Assembly: GCA_031551145.1 (NCBI GenBank)
Contig: JAVBNZ010000007.1
Span: forward strand, 9,613-73,612
Direction of reading: 5' to 3'
Length of the DNA: 64,000 bases
Source of the DNA: WRKB01 sp031551145
Lineage (GTDB): Bacteria; Desulfobacterota; Desulfovibrionia; Desulfovibrionales; Desulfovibrionaceae
Position 1 is the first letter of the stretch, and the number at the start of each line of letters is the position of its first letter. Below are positions 7,081 to 16,093 of this stretch, piece after piece. The notes beneath the pieces are model-generated. The model was not told where the DNA came from. It made no database searches and worked only from the letters and a program-made list of their open reading frames with translations. The translations under genes and the position numbers were made by a program.

Positions 7081-9177
7081 ATGAAAGACGAGGCTGTTGA
7101 AGACACCCCGCTTCCCGATAATGTCTGCGATCGGGACAAGGAATACAACCGTCTGGCCCGGCAGTATAAAAAACTGGAGCGGGACTACCGGGCTTTGTCC
7201 CTTATGCACGAGCAGACCGTGCGCCTGCGCGACGCGAACGAGGCCGCCAGGGAGCTTTCGAACTTCTACAACCGTCTTCTGCTCCAGAACGCGCCCTGCA
7301 TCATCTTCATGCTTGATCTGGAAATGCGTTTTGTGCTGGGCAGCGCCGACACCCTGAGCCTGCTCGGCTACAACGACATGCGCGAACTGGTGGGAATGGG
7401 CTTTGCCGAACTGTTCGCGCGCGCCATGCCGGACGACTGGGTGGCGCAGACCCTGACGCGCTGCCGCGAAGTCGCATCCGGCGGCCGCTCGTTGGGGTAT
7501 GAGGAAAAGATTCGCCTGCGCGACGGCAGGAACATCGTTTTCCAGGTCACGCTCACGCCGGCCGAGGAACGGCCGGGTCTGTGCCGGGGCGTGGTGGCCG
7601 TGCTGAACGATATTTCCGAGCCTGTCCGCGCCAGGGAGGAGGCCGAACGCGCGGGCCGGGCGAAAAGCAATTTCCTCGCCAACATGAGCCACGAAATGCG
7701 CACGCCCATGAACGCGATCATAGGCATGAGCGCCATCGCCGAATCCTCTTCCGATCCGGAAAAAAAGGCCGCCTGCCTGAAAAAGATAGGCGACGCCTCC
7801 GCGCACCTGCTGGGAGTGATCAACGACATTCTGGACATGTCGAAAATAGAGGCGGACAAGTTCGAACTCACCAACGTGGAGTTCGACTTCGAACGCATGC
7901 TGCGCAAGGTGGTCAACATCATCCATTTCCGCGCGCAGGAAAAACGCCTGAATTTCAGCCTGCGCATCGCCGAAGACATCCCTCCCATGCTGCTGGGCGA
8001 CGATCAGCGTCTGGCCCAGGTGATCACCAACCTGCTCGCCAACGCCGTAAAGTTCACCGACGAGGGCGGCATGGTGCGCCTTGCCGCGCGTCTGGAAAGC
8101 GAGGAAGAGGGGATCTGCGTTCTGCGCATCGACGTGAGCGACACGGGCATAGGCATCGGCGAGGAACAGCAGGCGCGCCTGTTCGATTCTTTCGAGCAGG
8201 CGGACAACGGCATTTCCCGCACCTTCGGCGGCACCGGACTGGGGTTGGCCATTTCCAGGCGCATCGTGGAAATGATGGGCGGGCGCATCTGGCTGGAATC
8301 CGAGCCCGGCAAGGGATCCACCTTTTCCTTTACCGCGCGCTTCGCGCGCGGCGGGCGGACGGAGCCCGCGGCCCCGCCGGCCGGAATATCGGGCCTGCGC
8401 GCGCTGGTCGTGGACAGCGATCCGGAAGTGTGCGGACAATTCGGGAATATTGCGCGGCGCTTCGGCATGACCTGCGACAGCGCATCCGACGGTGCGCAGG
8501 CTCTGGAGCTCATTGCGCGCGACGGTCCTTACGGATTTTACGCGGTGGAGAAAAACTTGGCCGCGCCGGACGGAACGTTGCTGACGCAGCGCATCAAGGG
8601 GCTGGACGCGGAGCGGCCCGTAGCCGCCCTGCTCGCCTCCACCGAATGGAACGATGCGGAAAGCGCGGGCGTGGACGCTTTTTTGTCCAAGCCGCTGTTT
8701 CCTTCCGCCTTTGCCGAATGCCTGGCCGCCTGTTTCGGCAGAGAGAAGACGGCCGCGCGGGAAGAGGCGAAGCCGGAGGAGGGCGCAGCTTTTGCGGGCC
8801 GCCGCCTGCTGCTGGCCGAGGATGTGGACATCAACCGCGAAATAGTGCTCGCCCTGCTCGAGCCGACGGCCCTGACCGTGGATTGCGCGGAAAACGGCGA
8901 GGAAGCCGTGCGCATGTTCGGTGCCGCGCCCGAGCGCTACGACCTGATCTTCATGGACGTGCAGATGCCGAAAATGGACGGCTATGAGGCCACGCGCCGC
9001 ATCCGCGCGAGCGGCGCGTCCAATGCGGCCTCCATTCCCATCGTGGCCATGACGGCCAATGTTTTCCGCGAGGATGTGGAACGCTGCCTGGCCGCCGGTA
9101 TGAACGATCATGTGGGCAAACCGCTGAATTTCGACGAAGTGCTGAACAGGCTGCGCACCTATCTGCCGCCGGCCTAG
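7081..9177 (+). CDS. PAS-containing hybrid sensor histidine kinase with two receiver domains
   Basis: 698 residues, no membrane segment. Order: short coiled coil (about 18-65), PAS domain (about 70-180), HisKA with His204 in NMSHEMRTPMN, HATPase with N-box NLLANAVKF (318-326) and G boxes DTGIGIG and GGTGLGLA, receiver 1 (about 437-552) and receiver 2 (about 572-698). Receiver 2 is intact: phosphoacceptor Asp626 in FMDVQMPKMDG and a late GKP lysine. In receiver 1 the phosphoacceptor position holds Glu490 (YAVEKNLAAPDG), so it should not be phosphorylated in the usual way. No DNA-binding output is present, so phosphotransfer to another protein is expected. It lies 34 bases after the FIST gene. 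No clear ribosome site precedes the ATG. Confidence 0.9.
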   Translation: MKDEAVEDTPLPDNVCDRDKEYNRLARQYKKLERDYRALSLMHEQTVRLRDANEAARELSNFYNRLLLQNAPCIIFMLDLEMRFVLGSADTLSLLGYNDMRELVGMGFAELFARAMPDDWVAQTLTRCREVASGGRSLGYEEKIRLRDGRNIVFQVTLTPAEERPGLCRGVVAVLNDISEPVRAREEAERAGRAKSNFLANMSHEMRTPMNAIIGMSAIAESSSDPEKKAACLKKIGDASAHLLGVINDILDMSKIEADKFELTNVEFDFERMLRKVVNIIHFRAQEKRLNFSLRIAEDIPPMLLGDDQRLAQVITNLLANAVKFTDEGGMVRLAARLESEEEGICVLRIDVSDTGIGIGEEQQARLFDSFEQADNGISRTFGGTGLGLAISRRIVEMMGGRIWLESEPGKGSTFSFTARFARGGRTEPAAPPAGISGLRALVVDSDPEVCGQFGNIARRFGMTCDSASDGAQALELIARDGPYGFYAVEKNLAAPDGTLLTQRIKGLDAERPVAALLASTEWNDAESAGVDAFLSKPLFPSAFAECLAACFGREKTAAREEAKPEEGAAFAGRRLLLAEDVDINREIVLALLEPTALTVDCAENGEEAVRMFGAAPERYDLIFMDVQMPKMDGYEATRRIRASGASNAASIPIVAMTANVFREDVERCLAAGMNDHVGKPLNFDEVLNRLRTYLPPA

Positions 9178-9181
9178 ACAG

Positions 9182-9317
9182 TGTTGCCACGAGCGCCTTT
9201 TTGCCTCCGGCTGCGTCAGGTTTTGCCTTTTATTTCGGTCGAGTACCATAAGAGTACGCTCCCTTCATAAAAGGCGCATCTTCCTTGCCGAGAACAAAAA
9301 ATCATCTCGTGGCAACA
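9182..9317. repeat. 136-bp nested inverted-repeat element
   Basis: Outer arms TGTTGCCACGAG (9182-9193) and CTCGTGGCAACA (9306-9317) are perfect 12-base inverted repeats. Inner arms GCGCCTTTT (9193-9201) and AAAAGGCGC (9269-9277) are perfect over 9 bases. TTTTGCCT and GAGTAC occur as direct repeats inside. It lies between convergent genes. Possible readings are a MITE-like relic or a structured RNA or bidirectional terminator. Confidence 0.5.
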
Positions 9318-9326
9318 TTGTCTCAA

Positions 9327-9935
9327 TTACAGCCCAAGGCAGTCCGCAACAGCCGTCAGATCCGCCGCAACGGCATCGGGTTCGTCCGCGCCCGGCGCGT
9401 CAAGCACGCGACAGCCGACCGGATCGGGCAGGCCCAGCCGGGCCGCCGTTTCCCGACCCTTGCCCGTGAGCACGAGAACGGAGGCCGCAAGGCCGGCGGC
9501 GCGGCCGAAGCGCAGATCGTCCGGTTTGTCGCCGATCATGATTGAGCGCGCCGGGTCGAGATCCCGGCGCGCGCGCAAAAGTTCCCACATGCCCGTGCCG
9601 GGCTTGCGGCAGGCGCAGCCGGCTTCCGGCGCGTGGGGGCAGAAGAGCATGTCGGTGAAGCGCACGCCCTCGGCGGCGAGCAACTCGGCCAGGCGTTCGT
9701 TGCAGGCCCGCGCCGCCGCTTCGGAAAAAAAGCCGCGCCCGACTCCCGACTGGTTGCTGACCAGGAACAGCCGCGCGCCGGCCCGTGCAAAGCGCGCCAG
9801 GGCGGAGGCCGCGCCGGGCAGCAGGACGATCTGATCCGGCTCGGCGGCATAGTGCCTGTCCTCAATAACGGTGCCGTCCCGGTCGAGCAGCAGGGCCTCG
9901 GGTACGGGCAGTGTCCTGTGATTGCGGGCATCCAT
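9327..9935 (-). CDS. gmhB: D-glycero-D-manno-heptose-1,7-bisphosphate 7-phosphatase-like HAD phosphatase
   Basis: 202-residue HAD phosphatase of the IIIA/GmhB type, acting in ADP-heptose synthesis for the LPS inner core. It shows DRDGT at 18-22 with both catalytic aspartates, SNQSG (60-64), the GmhB zinc loop C99-x-H101...C107-x-C109 and motif IV around IGDKPDD (134-140). Histidinol-phosphatases share this fold, but the zinc loop and length fit GmhB. The ATG at 9935 is the only start shortly before the DRDGT strand. It diverges from the CNNM gene, 49 bases away. Confidence 0.85.
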   Translation of the reverse strand: MDARNHRTLPVPEALLLDRDGTVIEDRHYAAEPDQIVLLPGAASALARFARAGARLFLVSNQSGVGRGFFSEAAARACNERLAELLAAEGVRFTDMLFCPHAPEAGCACRKPGTGMWELLRARRDLDPARSIMIGDKPDDLRFGRAAGLAASVLVLTGKGRETAARLGLPDPVGCRVLDAPGADEPDAVAADLTAVADCLGL

Positions 9936-9984
9936 GACGCAGGCTATATTTTCACCGGCATCCTGTAAAGAAGGGGTTTTTCGC

Positions 9985-11016
9985 ATGCTGACCCTGGGTT
10001 TGATCGTGGTGCTTTCCGTGGGTGTTTCCAGCCTGTGTTCACTCACGGAGGCGATTTTGTATTCCGTGTCCTGGAGCCGCATAGAACTGCTGCGCGGGCA
10101 GGGCCGCAGGGCCGGCGAACTGCTGTATGAAATGCGCAGCCGGGTGGACAGGCCCATCGCGGCCGTGGTCACGCTCAACACGCTGGTCAACACGGCCGGC
10201 TCCGTGGTGGCGGGCATAGCCGCCGCCGGCGTGATGGGCGAAAAATTCATGCCCGCGTTCGTGGCGTGTTTTTCCTTTCTCATCCTGACCCTCGGCGAAA
10301 TCATTCCCAAGACCCTGGGCGTGGTGCACGCCGACAGCCTGGCCCCGACCGTCGCCGCGCCGCTGCACCTGCTTACCCGGCTGTTCACGCCCCTTGTCTG
10401 GTTTACGGGGCTGCTCAACAAGCTCATCCTGCCCAAAAGGGAGCGGCGCAGCCCGGCCACGGAAGCGGACATTCTGGCCATTGTCGGGCTTTCCCGCCGG
10501 GAAGGTTTTATCCGCGGAACCGAAGAACGCATCATCGGCAACATTCTGGAACTGGAGCACAAGCGCGTGCGCGACATCATGACCCCGCGCACCGTGGTGT
10601 TTTCCCTGCCGGCGGACATGCGGCTCGAAGAAGCCTACGCCGTGAGGGAACTGTGGAGCTTCAGCCGCATTCCCGTCTACGGCGAACACAACGAGGATCT
10701 GATCGGCATCGTGACGCGGCGCATTTTGGGCCGCTACATGGCAGCGGACAACAAAGCCCACACGTTGGGCGAGCTTATGCAGCCCATCCACTTTGTGCCG
10801 GCCACCCAGACGCTGCATCAGCTGCTGAAGGAATTTCTGAACTCGCGCACCCACCTTTTCGCCGTGCTGGACGAATTCGGCGGGCTGGCCGGCGTGGTCA
10901 GCCTGGAGGACGTGCTGGAGGAAATTCTGGGCCGGGAAATTGTGGACGAAAGCGATTCCGTGCCGGATATGCGCGAACTGGCGCGCAAACGGCGCGCGGC
11001 CCTGATGAAGAAGTGA
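9985..11016 (+). CDS. CNNM/CorC (HlyC) family membrane protein, DUF21 plus CBS domains
   Basis: 343 residues. The N-terminal DUF21/CNNM part (about 1-180) has three or four hydrophobic helices and the conserved LGEIIPKTLG turn. A CBS pair follows (about 190-315), starting at VRDIMTPRTVVFSLPADM and ending at FGGLAGVVSLEDVLEEILG. Family members are Mg2+/Co2+ exporters or regulators in the inner membrane; the CBS pair senses Mg-ATP. The C-terminal CorC_HlyC domain usual in longer members is absent, so it is the short type. ATG at 9985 follows AAGAAGGGG; an earlier ATG at 9922 lies within gmhB. Confidence 0.85.
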   Translation: MLTLGLIVVLSVGVSSLCSLTEAILYSVSWSRIELLRGQGRRAGELLYEMRSRVDRPIAAVVTLNTLVNTAGSVVAGIAAAGVMGEKFMPAFVACFSFLILTLGEIIPKTLGVVHADSLAPTVAAPLHLLTRLFTPLVWFTGLLNKLILPKRERRSPATEADILAIVGLSRREGFIRGTEERIIGNILELEHKRVRDIMTPRTVVFSLPADMRLEEAYAVRELWSFSRIPVYGEHNEDLIGIVTRRILGRYMAADNKAHTLGELMQPIHFVPATQTLHQLLKEFLNSRTHLFAVLDEFGGLAGVVSLEDVLEEILGREIVDESDSVPDMRELARKRRAALMKK

Positions 11017-11158
11017 TCGCTTCATCCGCACCGCAGGCGTTTTCGTTACCCGCCGAGGAGAATGAGCTTTTTATGGAGGGAGTGTCGTCTTATGGTACCC
11101 GGCCGGAAGAAAAAGCGATATCCGACCAAGGCAGGAATGAAAAGAACGCGGTGCCTGT

Positions 11159-13051
11159 TCAATTCTGCATGCCTTTGTCCGTCCAGCGCAGGGCCAGCAG
11201 GGTAACATCGTCCTCCTGCGGCGCGCCCTGGGTGTGCGCGTCCAGAGCGGCGAGCGCGGCTTCCACCAGTTCTCTGCAGCCGGCGTTTCCGTGTCGGGCG
11301 AACAGTACGGCGAGGCGTTCGCGGCCGAAGGCCGCGCCGGCGGGCGCGCGGGCCTCGGTAACGCCGTCGGTGTACATCAGCAGGCGGTCGCCGGGGCGCA
11401 GATCATGCTCCAGCACGGCAAAATCCTCCACGGGCGCAAGGCCCAGCGGCGGGTTGACCCGCGTGCGCAGAACCGCGGTTTCGCTTTCGCGCGTCAGCAG
11501 CAGGGGGGCGTCGTGCCCGGCGTTGAGCAGGCTCAGATGCCCGTTTGTCAGATTCAGCCTGCCGGCCAGCAGGGTGACAAACATGCACTGATCGTTGCCT
11601 TCGAGCAGATCCCGGTTCACGTCGCGCACCAGATCCCGCAATTCCGGCTCGAACGACGACTTGCCCTTGAGCAGCGTGCGCGTCACCGCCATGAAGAGCG
11701 CGGCGGCCACGCCCTTGCCGGAAACGTCGCCCACGGCGAAAAAGAGCGTGTCGTTTTCGGGCAGGAAGAAGTCGTACAGATCGCCGCCCACTTCCCTGGC
11801 GGGGCGCAGCGCGGCGTGGAGGTCGATTCCCCGGCGTTCGGGAAAGGGCGGGAAAGTGCGGGGCAGAAAGCCCGCCTGGATGACGCGCGCCACGGCCAGT
11901 TCGCTTTCCAGGCGTTCCTTGACCGCCGTGGTCACGGTGAGGTTTTCGATATATTCCTTGAGAGCCACGCGCATCTGCTCGAAGGAGAGCACCAGCCGCC
12001 CCACTTCGTCTTCGTTTTCGGCCGGGGGCAGGGGATTTTCCAGGCTGCCGGCGGCTATTTGGGCCGCCGCGCCGCTCAAGCTGCGCAAGGGCCGCAGCGA
12101 GCGCACGATGACCCAGGCCACCCCGCCGCAGCAGAGCGCGAGGCAGAGCGCGCCGATGAGCAGCAGGCGCCGTTCCGTGGCCTCCACCCTGCCGAAAAGA
12201 GCCTCGTTGGGAATGAAGAGCGCAATGCTCATGTTCCGTTCAATGGGGCGGTAGAGGACGTAGCCGTCCGGCCGGGGCAGGCTGCCGGATTCCCCTCCCG
12301 GCACGGCGGCGAACAGCCGGCGCTCCGTTTCCGCGTCGGGCCGCCGGCCCACGGGCGGGGGCAGGATATATTCCCCCCCGGTGCGGAGCACAAAGGCATA
12401 GCTGCCCTCGTAAGGCTGGAAGGACGCGATGGTTTTGTCGAGCCAGTCCAGACTCAGATCCACGGCCGCCACCGCCCTGTGCCTGCGGCTCCCCATCAGA
12501 ACGCGCGCCGGCAGGCTGTAGGTGATCATGAAAATGTTGTCCTCGATCCTGTCGGCGTGGAGCGAGAGATAGGGCTTCGACCAGACGCCCCCGCCCCGCT
12601 CGAGCGGCAGCGTGAACCAGGCGCTGCGCTGATAGGGATGGCCCTCCCTTATCATCGTGGTTTTCTGGAACATGTCGTATTTCGGCCAATAGTAATAGGG
12701 CGCGAACTCTTCGGCCGGGTCGCCGGCCTCCAGAGCCAGCGTGCCGCCGTACAGATCGCGGTTGCTGCCCAGCACGGAACGGAAGAGCGCGTCGGTCAGT
12801 TCGGGGGTGATCGGATTGCGCTCCGCCACGGAAACCAGGGTGCGCGCGCTTTCTTCGGCCCGGACGCGCACGGCCGCGATGCGTTCGCTCAAGGCACGGA
12901 TGTCGAAGTCGGCGTTCATGTCCGCCAGGGAGCGGATCTGTTCGCGGTACACGAGGCGGCTGTAGGCGAACGCGCCGAAAAACACCGTGCTCACCACCAG
13001 CAGGGCCGAAAGCGAGAGTCTGGCGGGCAGCGAGTGTTTCAGCGGGTTCAC
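11159..13051 (-). CDS. Membrane-bound SpoIIE/RsbU-type PP2C phosphatase with sensor and HAMP domains
   Basis: 630 residues. One membrane helix (about 12-32), a periplasmic dCache-like sensor (about 35-280), a second helix (about 293-315), HAMP (about 316-370), a linker helix, then a PP2C/SpoIIE domain (about 390-625). Metal-binding blocks are VGGDLYDFF, GDVSGKGVAAALFM, LNAGHDAPLLL and MYTDGVTEARAPAG. Such enzymes dephosphorylate a STAS-domain antagonist in partner switching and so release a sigma factor or other target. The operon contains that STAS protein and an RsbW-like kinase. Its start overlaps the kinase stop by 4 bases, so they are coupled. It is the last gene of the minus-strand operon and converges on the CNNM gene across a 142-base gap. 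Confidence 0.9.
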   Translation of the reverse strand: MNPLKHSLPARLSLSALLVVSTVFFGAFAYSRLVYREQIRSLADMNADFDIRALSERIAAVRVRAEESARTLVSVAERNPITPELTDALFRSVLGSNRDLYGGTLALEAGDPAEEFAPYYYWPKYDMFQKTTMIREGHPYQRSAWFTLPLERGGGVWSKPYLSLHADRIEDNIFMITYSLPARVLMGSRRHRAVAAVDLSLDWLDKTIASFQPYEGSYAFVLRTGGEYILPPPVGRRPDAETERRLFAAVPGGESGSLPRPDGYVLYRPIERNMSIALFIPNEALFGRVEATERRLLLIGALCLALCCGGVAWVIVRSLRPLRSLSGAAAQIAAGSLENPLPPAENEDEVGRLVLSFEQMRVALKEYIENLTVTTAVKERLESELAVARVIQAGFLPRTFPPFPERRGIDLHAALRPAREVGGDLYDFFLPENDTLFFAVGDVSGKGVAAALFMAVTRTLLKGKSSFEPELRDLVRDVNRDLLEGNDQCMFVTLLAGRLNLTNGHLSLLNAGHDAPLLLTRESETAVLRTRVNPPLGLAPVEDFAVLEHDLRPGDRLLMYTDGVTEARAPAGAAFGRERLAVLFARHGNAGCRELVEAALAALDAHTQGAPQEDDVTLLALRWTDKGMQN

Positions 13052-13449
13052 GGCCGTTCTCCCACGGAAAAACTGAGCAGGTTGCGGCCGTCCGTGCGCT
13101 CATAGCGCATATCCCGCGCTTTGGCCCGCACCAGTACCAGCCCCGCGCCGCCGAAATCCCCGGCGGCGAAACGGGCCGCCGGATCCGGCGCTTCCTGTTC
13201 CAGGGGGTTGAAGGGCCGGCCGTGATCCTCCAGTTCGCAACGCAGGGCGTCCGCCCCGGCCGTAAGGCGCAGGCGCACGGCGCCGGGAGCGCCGTCGTAG
13301 GCGTAAAGGCAGACGTTGACGTACAGCTCTTCCAGCACAAGTTGGGCCGCGGCGCGCAGCGCGGCGCTCAGTGCGCGGCCTTCTTCCTCAACGGCGGCCG
13401 CAAGTTCGGGCAGTTCTTCCACACTGCCCTTCAGGAAGAGTTCTTTCAT
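13048..13449 (-). CDS. RsbW/SpoIIAB-like anti-sigma-type serine kinase (HATPase)
   Basis: 133 residues of the short HATPase family. The N-box region LEELYVNVCLYAY, the DHGRPFNP loop and a GGAGLVLV box are all present, ending with NLLSFSV as in RsbW. Such proteins phosphorylate a STAS antagonist on serine and bind the target in turn. The likely substrate is the STAS protein encoded upstream in the same operon. Its ATG overlaps the MATE stop and its stop overlaps the phosphatase start, each by 4 bases, so the three proteins are translated as a coupled set. Confidence 0.85.
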   Translation of the reverse strand: MKELFLKGSVEELPELAAAVEEEGRALSAALRAAAQLVLEELYVNVCLYAYDGAPGAVRLRLTAGADALRCELEDHGRPFNPLEQEAPDPAARFAAGDFGGAGLVLVRAKARDMRYERTDGRNLLSFSVGERP

Positions 13450-14855
13450 GCCGGCGCGTATTTTTTCAGGGTTTTCCACAGCAGCCACACGCCCAGGACG
13501 GCGGCGGCCGTGTCGTAAATCGGGAAAGATACCCACACTCCGTCCACGCCGATGAAGCGGGGCAGGATAAGCAGCACGGGCACCTGGATGAACAGTTGCG
13601 GCCCGATGGTGAGGATGAGGTTGTTCCGCACCTCGCCCAGCGCGCTCAGTATGCCGGGAATGACGAGCATGGCCCCCACCAGCGGCGCGGCGCAAAAGGC
13701 GATGCGCATGGCCCGCGCGGCCGCCGCCTGAAAGGCCGGATCGTCGTCCACGAAGAAGGAGACCACGATATCCGCGCCCAACTGCACGATCAGGAAGGAG
13801 GCAATCAGGAAGATCGTGGAGGCGAGCAGGGAATACCGCACGGTTTCGCGCACCCTGGCCGTGTTGCCCGCGCCCTGGTTGTAGCCGATGATCGGCTGGA
13901 GCCCCTCGTCCACGCCGGTGAGCGGCAGGTAGAGGAAGGCGATGCAGCTTTCGATGATCAGGTTCTGGGCAAGGGCCGTGCTGTTGCCGTAATGCGTCAG
14001 CATGTTGAGGGTGACAATCATGGTGACGATGAGGTTCATCTCCAGCACGGCGTAAGCGACGCCGATGCCGCTGATTTCCCGCGTCAGGGCAAAATCGATG
14101 CGCAGATCGCGCAATCGCAGGCGCATTATGGCGTCTTTCCTGAAAAAGAGCGCCAGGCCCCAGACGGCGCCGCAAAGTTGGGAAAGCACTGTGGCCGCGG
14201 CCGCGCCGGGCACGCCCCAGCCGAAAAGCCCGACAAAGAAGGCGTCGAGCACGACGTTGACGACGCAGGAGAGCAGAATGACGTAGAGGGCGCTGTTCGG
14301 ATGCCCCACGGCGCGCAGCAGGGAGCTTGTGCCGAAGGTGAGGAAGAGAAAGGGCGCGCCGGCGGAAATGATGCGCGCATACACGGCCGCGTCGGCCGTC
14401 AGTTCGAGCGGCGCGCCGCACAGGCGCAGGATGGGCACGGTGAGCAGACAGGCGAGGCCGGCGACGACGAAACCGAACACGAACAGGGCCGCCAGAGTGT
14501 TGCCCAGGGCGCGCGCGGCCGCCGCCCTGTCGCCCTGCCCGAGCAGGCGGGAAACCACCGAGGTGCCGCCCACCCGCAGGATGTTGCAGCAGGAGTGCAG
14601 CAGCATGAAGAAGGGAAAGCCGAGCATGACCACGGAAAGGCCTTCGTCGCTGACGAACTGGCCGACAAAGATGCTGTCCACCGTTTCATACGCAGCCAGG
14701 GCGATGAGCCCGACGATGGCGGGCGCGGAATAGTGCATGAGCAGTCTGGAGACGGGCTCCTCGGCCAGGCGGCGCGCGGCTTCCGGACTTTCGGCGAATT
14801 CGGAGAGGTCGGGGGCTCCGTTTGCGGGCCGCGTGTCTTCGGTGTGCGCGCTCAT
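13446..14855 (-). CDS. MATE family (NorM/DinF-like) efflux transporter
   Basis: 469 residues with about 12 hydrophobic helices arranged as two similar halves. MATE-type landmarks include the N-terminal APAIVGLIALAAYETVDSIF, with VGQF after it, and the second-half PLTGVDEGLQPIIGYNQGAG. The family exports drugs or metabolites in exchange for H+ or Na+; the substrate here is unknown. Unusually it lies inside a partner-switching operon between DUF2156 and RsbW-like genes, overlapping both by 4 bases. That suggests that its activity or substrate belongs to the response controlled by the switch. Confidence 0.9.
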   Translation of the reverse strand: MSAHTEDTRPANGAPDLSEFAESPEAARRLAEEPVSRLLMHYSAPAIVGLIALAAYETVDSIFVGQFVSDEGLSVVMLGFPFFMLLHSCCNILRVGGTSVVSRLLGQGDRAAAARALGNTLAALFVFGFVVAGLACLLTVPILRLCGAPLELTADAAVYARIISAGAPFLFLTFGTSSLLRAVGHPNSALYVILLSCVVNVVLDAFFVGLFGWGVPGAAAATVLSQLCGAVWGLALFFRKDAIMRLRLRDLRIDFALTREISGIGVAYAVLEMNLIVTMIVTLNMLTHYGNSTALAQNLIIESCIAFLYLPLTGVDEGLQPIIGYNQGAGNTARVRETVRYSLLASTIFLIASFLIVQLGADIVVSFFVDDDPAFQAAAARAMRIAFCAAPLVGAMLVIPGILSALGEVRNNLILTIGPQLFIQVPVLLILPRFIGVDGVWVSFPIYDTAAAVLGVWLLWKTLKKYAPA

Positions 14856-15748
14856 GCCGGCCTGTCCCAGAACACCCTGTACTTGCGTATGAAGCCGATG
14901 GGGTTGAAGTTCAGCTTGGCCTGGCGCAGGTTTTCATAGCCGCCGTCGCCCCAGTCGTTGGAAATCGAAAAACGCGAGAGGGTATTTTTGTAGAAGAGCA
15001 GATTCATGGCCTGGTACACGCCCGTGTATTCATAGTATCCTTTCAGCAGATGCCCGCTGAGCATATAGTCTTCCAGCGCCTCGGAAAAAACGTAGGCCAC
15101 GACTTTGCCGTCCACCTTGAGCAGTGCGCCGTAGAGATCGCGCAGTTCATGCCAGTGGCGGAAAAATTTCAGAATTGTCCGGTGTTCGGCGGCCAGACTG
15201 TCGTCCAGCTTGCCGGCCTCGGCGTTCAGGGCCATCCACTTGTCCTGGAATTCGAGCAGGGCCGGGATTTCGTGCGGCGTGATCAGGCTGTAGCTGTGAT
15301 TGTTGCTTTCAAGGAATTTTCTGCACTTGCGGCGTATGGAGGAAAAAGCCTGACCCTCCAGGCCTATCTGCTGCTCGATGCTGTACAGATAGTCCCATTC
15401 CTCGCGCATGTCCTCGATAACGATGCGGCCGCCGAACTGTTTGCGCCAGAGCTGCACGAGAAATTCCGGCATGAAGCAGAATTCCGTGCCCGGCGGCACG
15501 TATTCCGTCAGCAGAGCCTCCCAGTCCGGGCGCATCCATTCGCCGACGGGTGGATACCAGACCCTCCGGCCCTGCCAGATCGCCGTATGCCAGTACAGAT
15601 CCTTGTGAAAGGCGCGCTCCAGCTCTATTTCCCCGGCATAGGACCAGAGGGCGAGAAAGGAACTTTCCGAGCCGAGCTGCATGCATTGCCGATAGTGCCG
15701 CGTATAGGCCGCGTATTCATCCAGGCCGGCGGCCGCGTAAAAGCGCAC
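14852..15748 (-). CDS. DUF2156 protein (GNAT-like, related to phosphatidylglycerol lysyltransferase C-domain)
   Basis: 298 residues from the GTG at 15748, preceded by GAGGAGG about 5 bases upstream and just after the STAS stop. A longer ATG start at 15787 would overlap the STAS gene by 29 bases and lacks such a site. The sequence fits DUF2156: aromatic-rich N-part, KCRKFLESNNHSYSLITPHE in the middle, and a GNAT-like second half with VDGKVVAYVFSEAL, MNLLFYKNTL and a late NLRQAKLNFNPIGFIRKYR. MprF-type relatives transfer amino acids from tRNA to lipids, but this stand-alone form has no membrane helices and its substrate is unknown. It is coupled to the MATE gene by a 4-base overlap. Confidence 0.75.
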   Translation of the reverse strand: MRFYAAAGLDEYAAYTRHYRQCMQLGSESSFLALWSYAGEIELERAFHKDLYWHTAIWQGRRVWYPPVGEWMRPDWEALLTEYVPPGTEFCFMPEFLVQLWRKQFGGRIVIEDMREEWDYLYSIEQQIGLEGQAFSSIRRKCRKFLESNNHSYSLITPHEIPALLEFQDKWMALNAEAGKLDDSLAAEHRTILKFFRHWHELRDLYGALLKVDGKVVAYVFSEALEDYMLSGHLLKGYYEYTGVYQAMNLLFYKNTLSRFSISNDWGDGGYENLRQAKLNFNPIGFIRKYRVFWDRPA

Positions 15749-15758
15749 GGCGGCCTCC

Positions 15759-16079
15759 TCAGCCGGCCCTGCGGCGGGCTTCTTCAAGGTCGGCGCGAAT
15801 TTCGAGCAGCTTGTCGAAGCCGGAGATTTCGAACACCTCCTTCACGTCCCCCCGCAGGCCGCAGAGCACGAAGTTCAGGCCGTTTTCCCGGCTGCGCTTG
15901 GCCGCGACCATGATCGCCCGCAGGCCCATGCTCGAAATATACTCGACCCCCGCAAGATCGAGAATGCAGTCGGCGTGTTCCGCGAGTTCTTTTTCCAGCA
16001 GGGGCGCGGTGAGCGTGTCCAGGCGGCCCCGAGGCGCGACATGCGTGCAGCTTTCGTAGGGCGTGACGATGATTTCCAC
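15759..16079 (-). CDS. STAS domain anti-sigma-factor antagonist
   Basis: 106 residues, one STAS domain. The phospho-switch loop reads EYISSMGLR; Ser50 is at the position phosphorylated in RsbV/SpoIIAA, while the preceding aspartate of the usual DSSG is replaced by Ser49, as in many Gram-negative members. It should be the substrate of the RsbW-like kinase and of the SpoIIE-type phosphatase encoded downstream. Its C-terminus EEARRRAG is charged. A structured repeat (16094-16221) separates it from the degenerate HATPase gene upstream. Confidence 0.88.
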   Translation of the reverse strand: MEIIVTPYESCTHVAPRGRLDTLTAPLLEKELAEHADCILDLAGVEYISSMGLRAIMVAAKRSRENGLNFVLCGLRGDVKEVFEISGFDKLLEIRADLEEARRRAG

Positions 16080-16093
16080 AGGTGTTCCTTTTT

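Noticed and set aside
7027..9249. A 740-codon open frame on the minus strand opposite the hybrid kinase
   Set aside because: It has no recognisable domains and a composition typical of the antisense of a GC-rich gene; the plus strand encodes a complete hybrid kinase.
11062..11205. Small open frame of about 48 codons between the convergent CNNM and phosphatase genes
   Set aside because: The purine-rich stretch is too close to the ATG, the peptide looks like nothing known, and the frame runs into the phosphatase gene.
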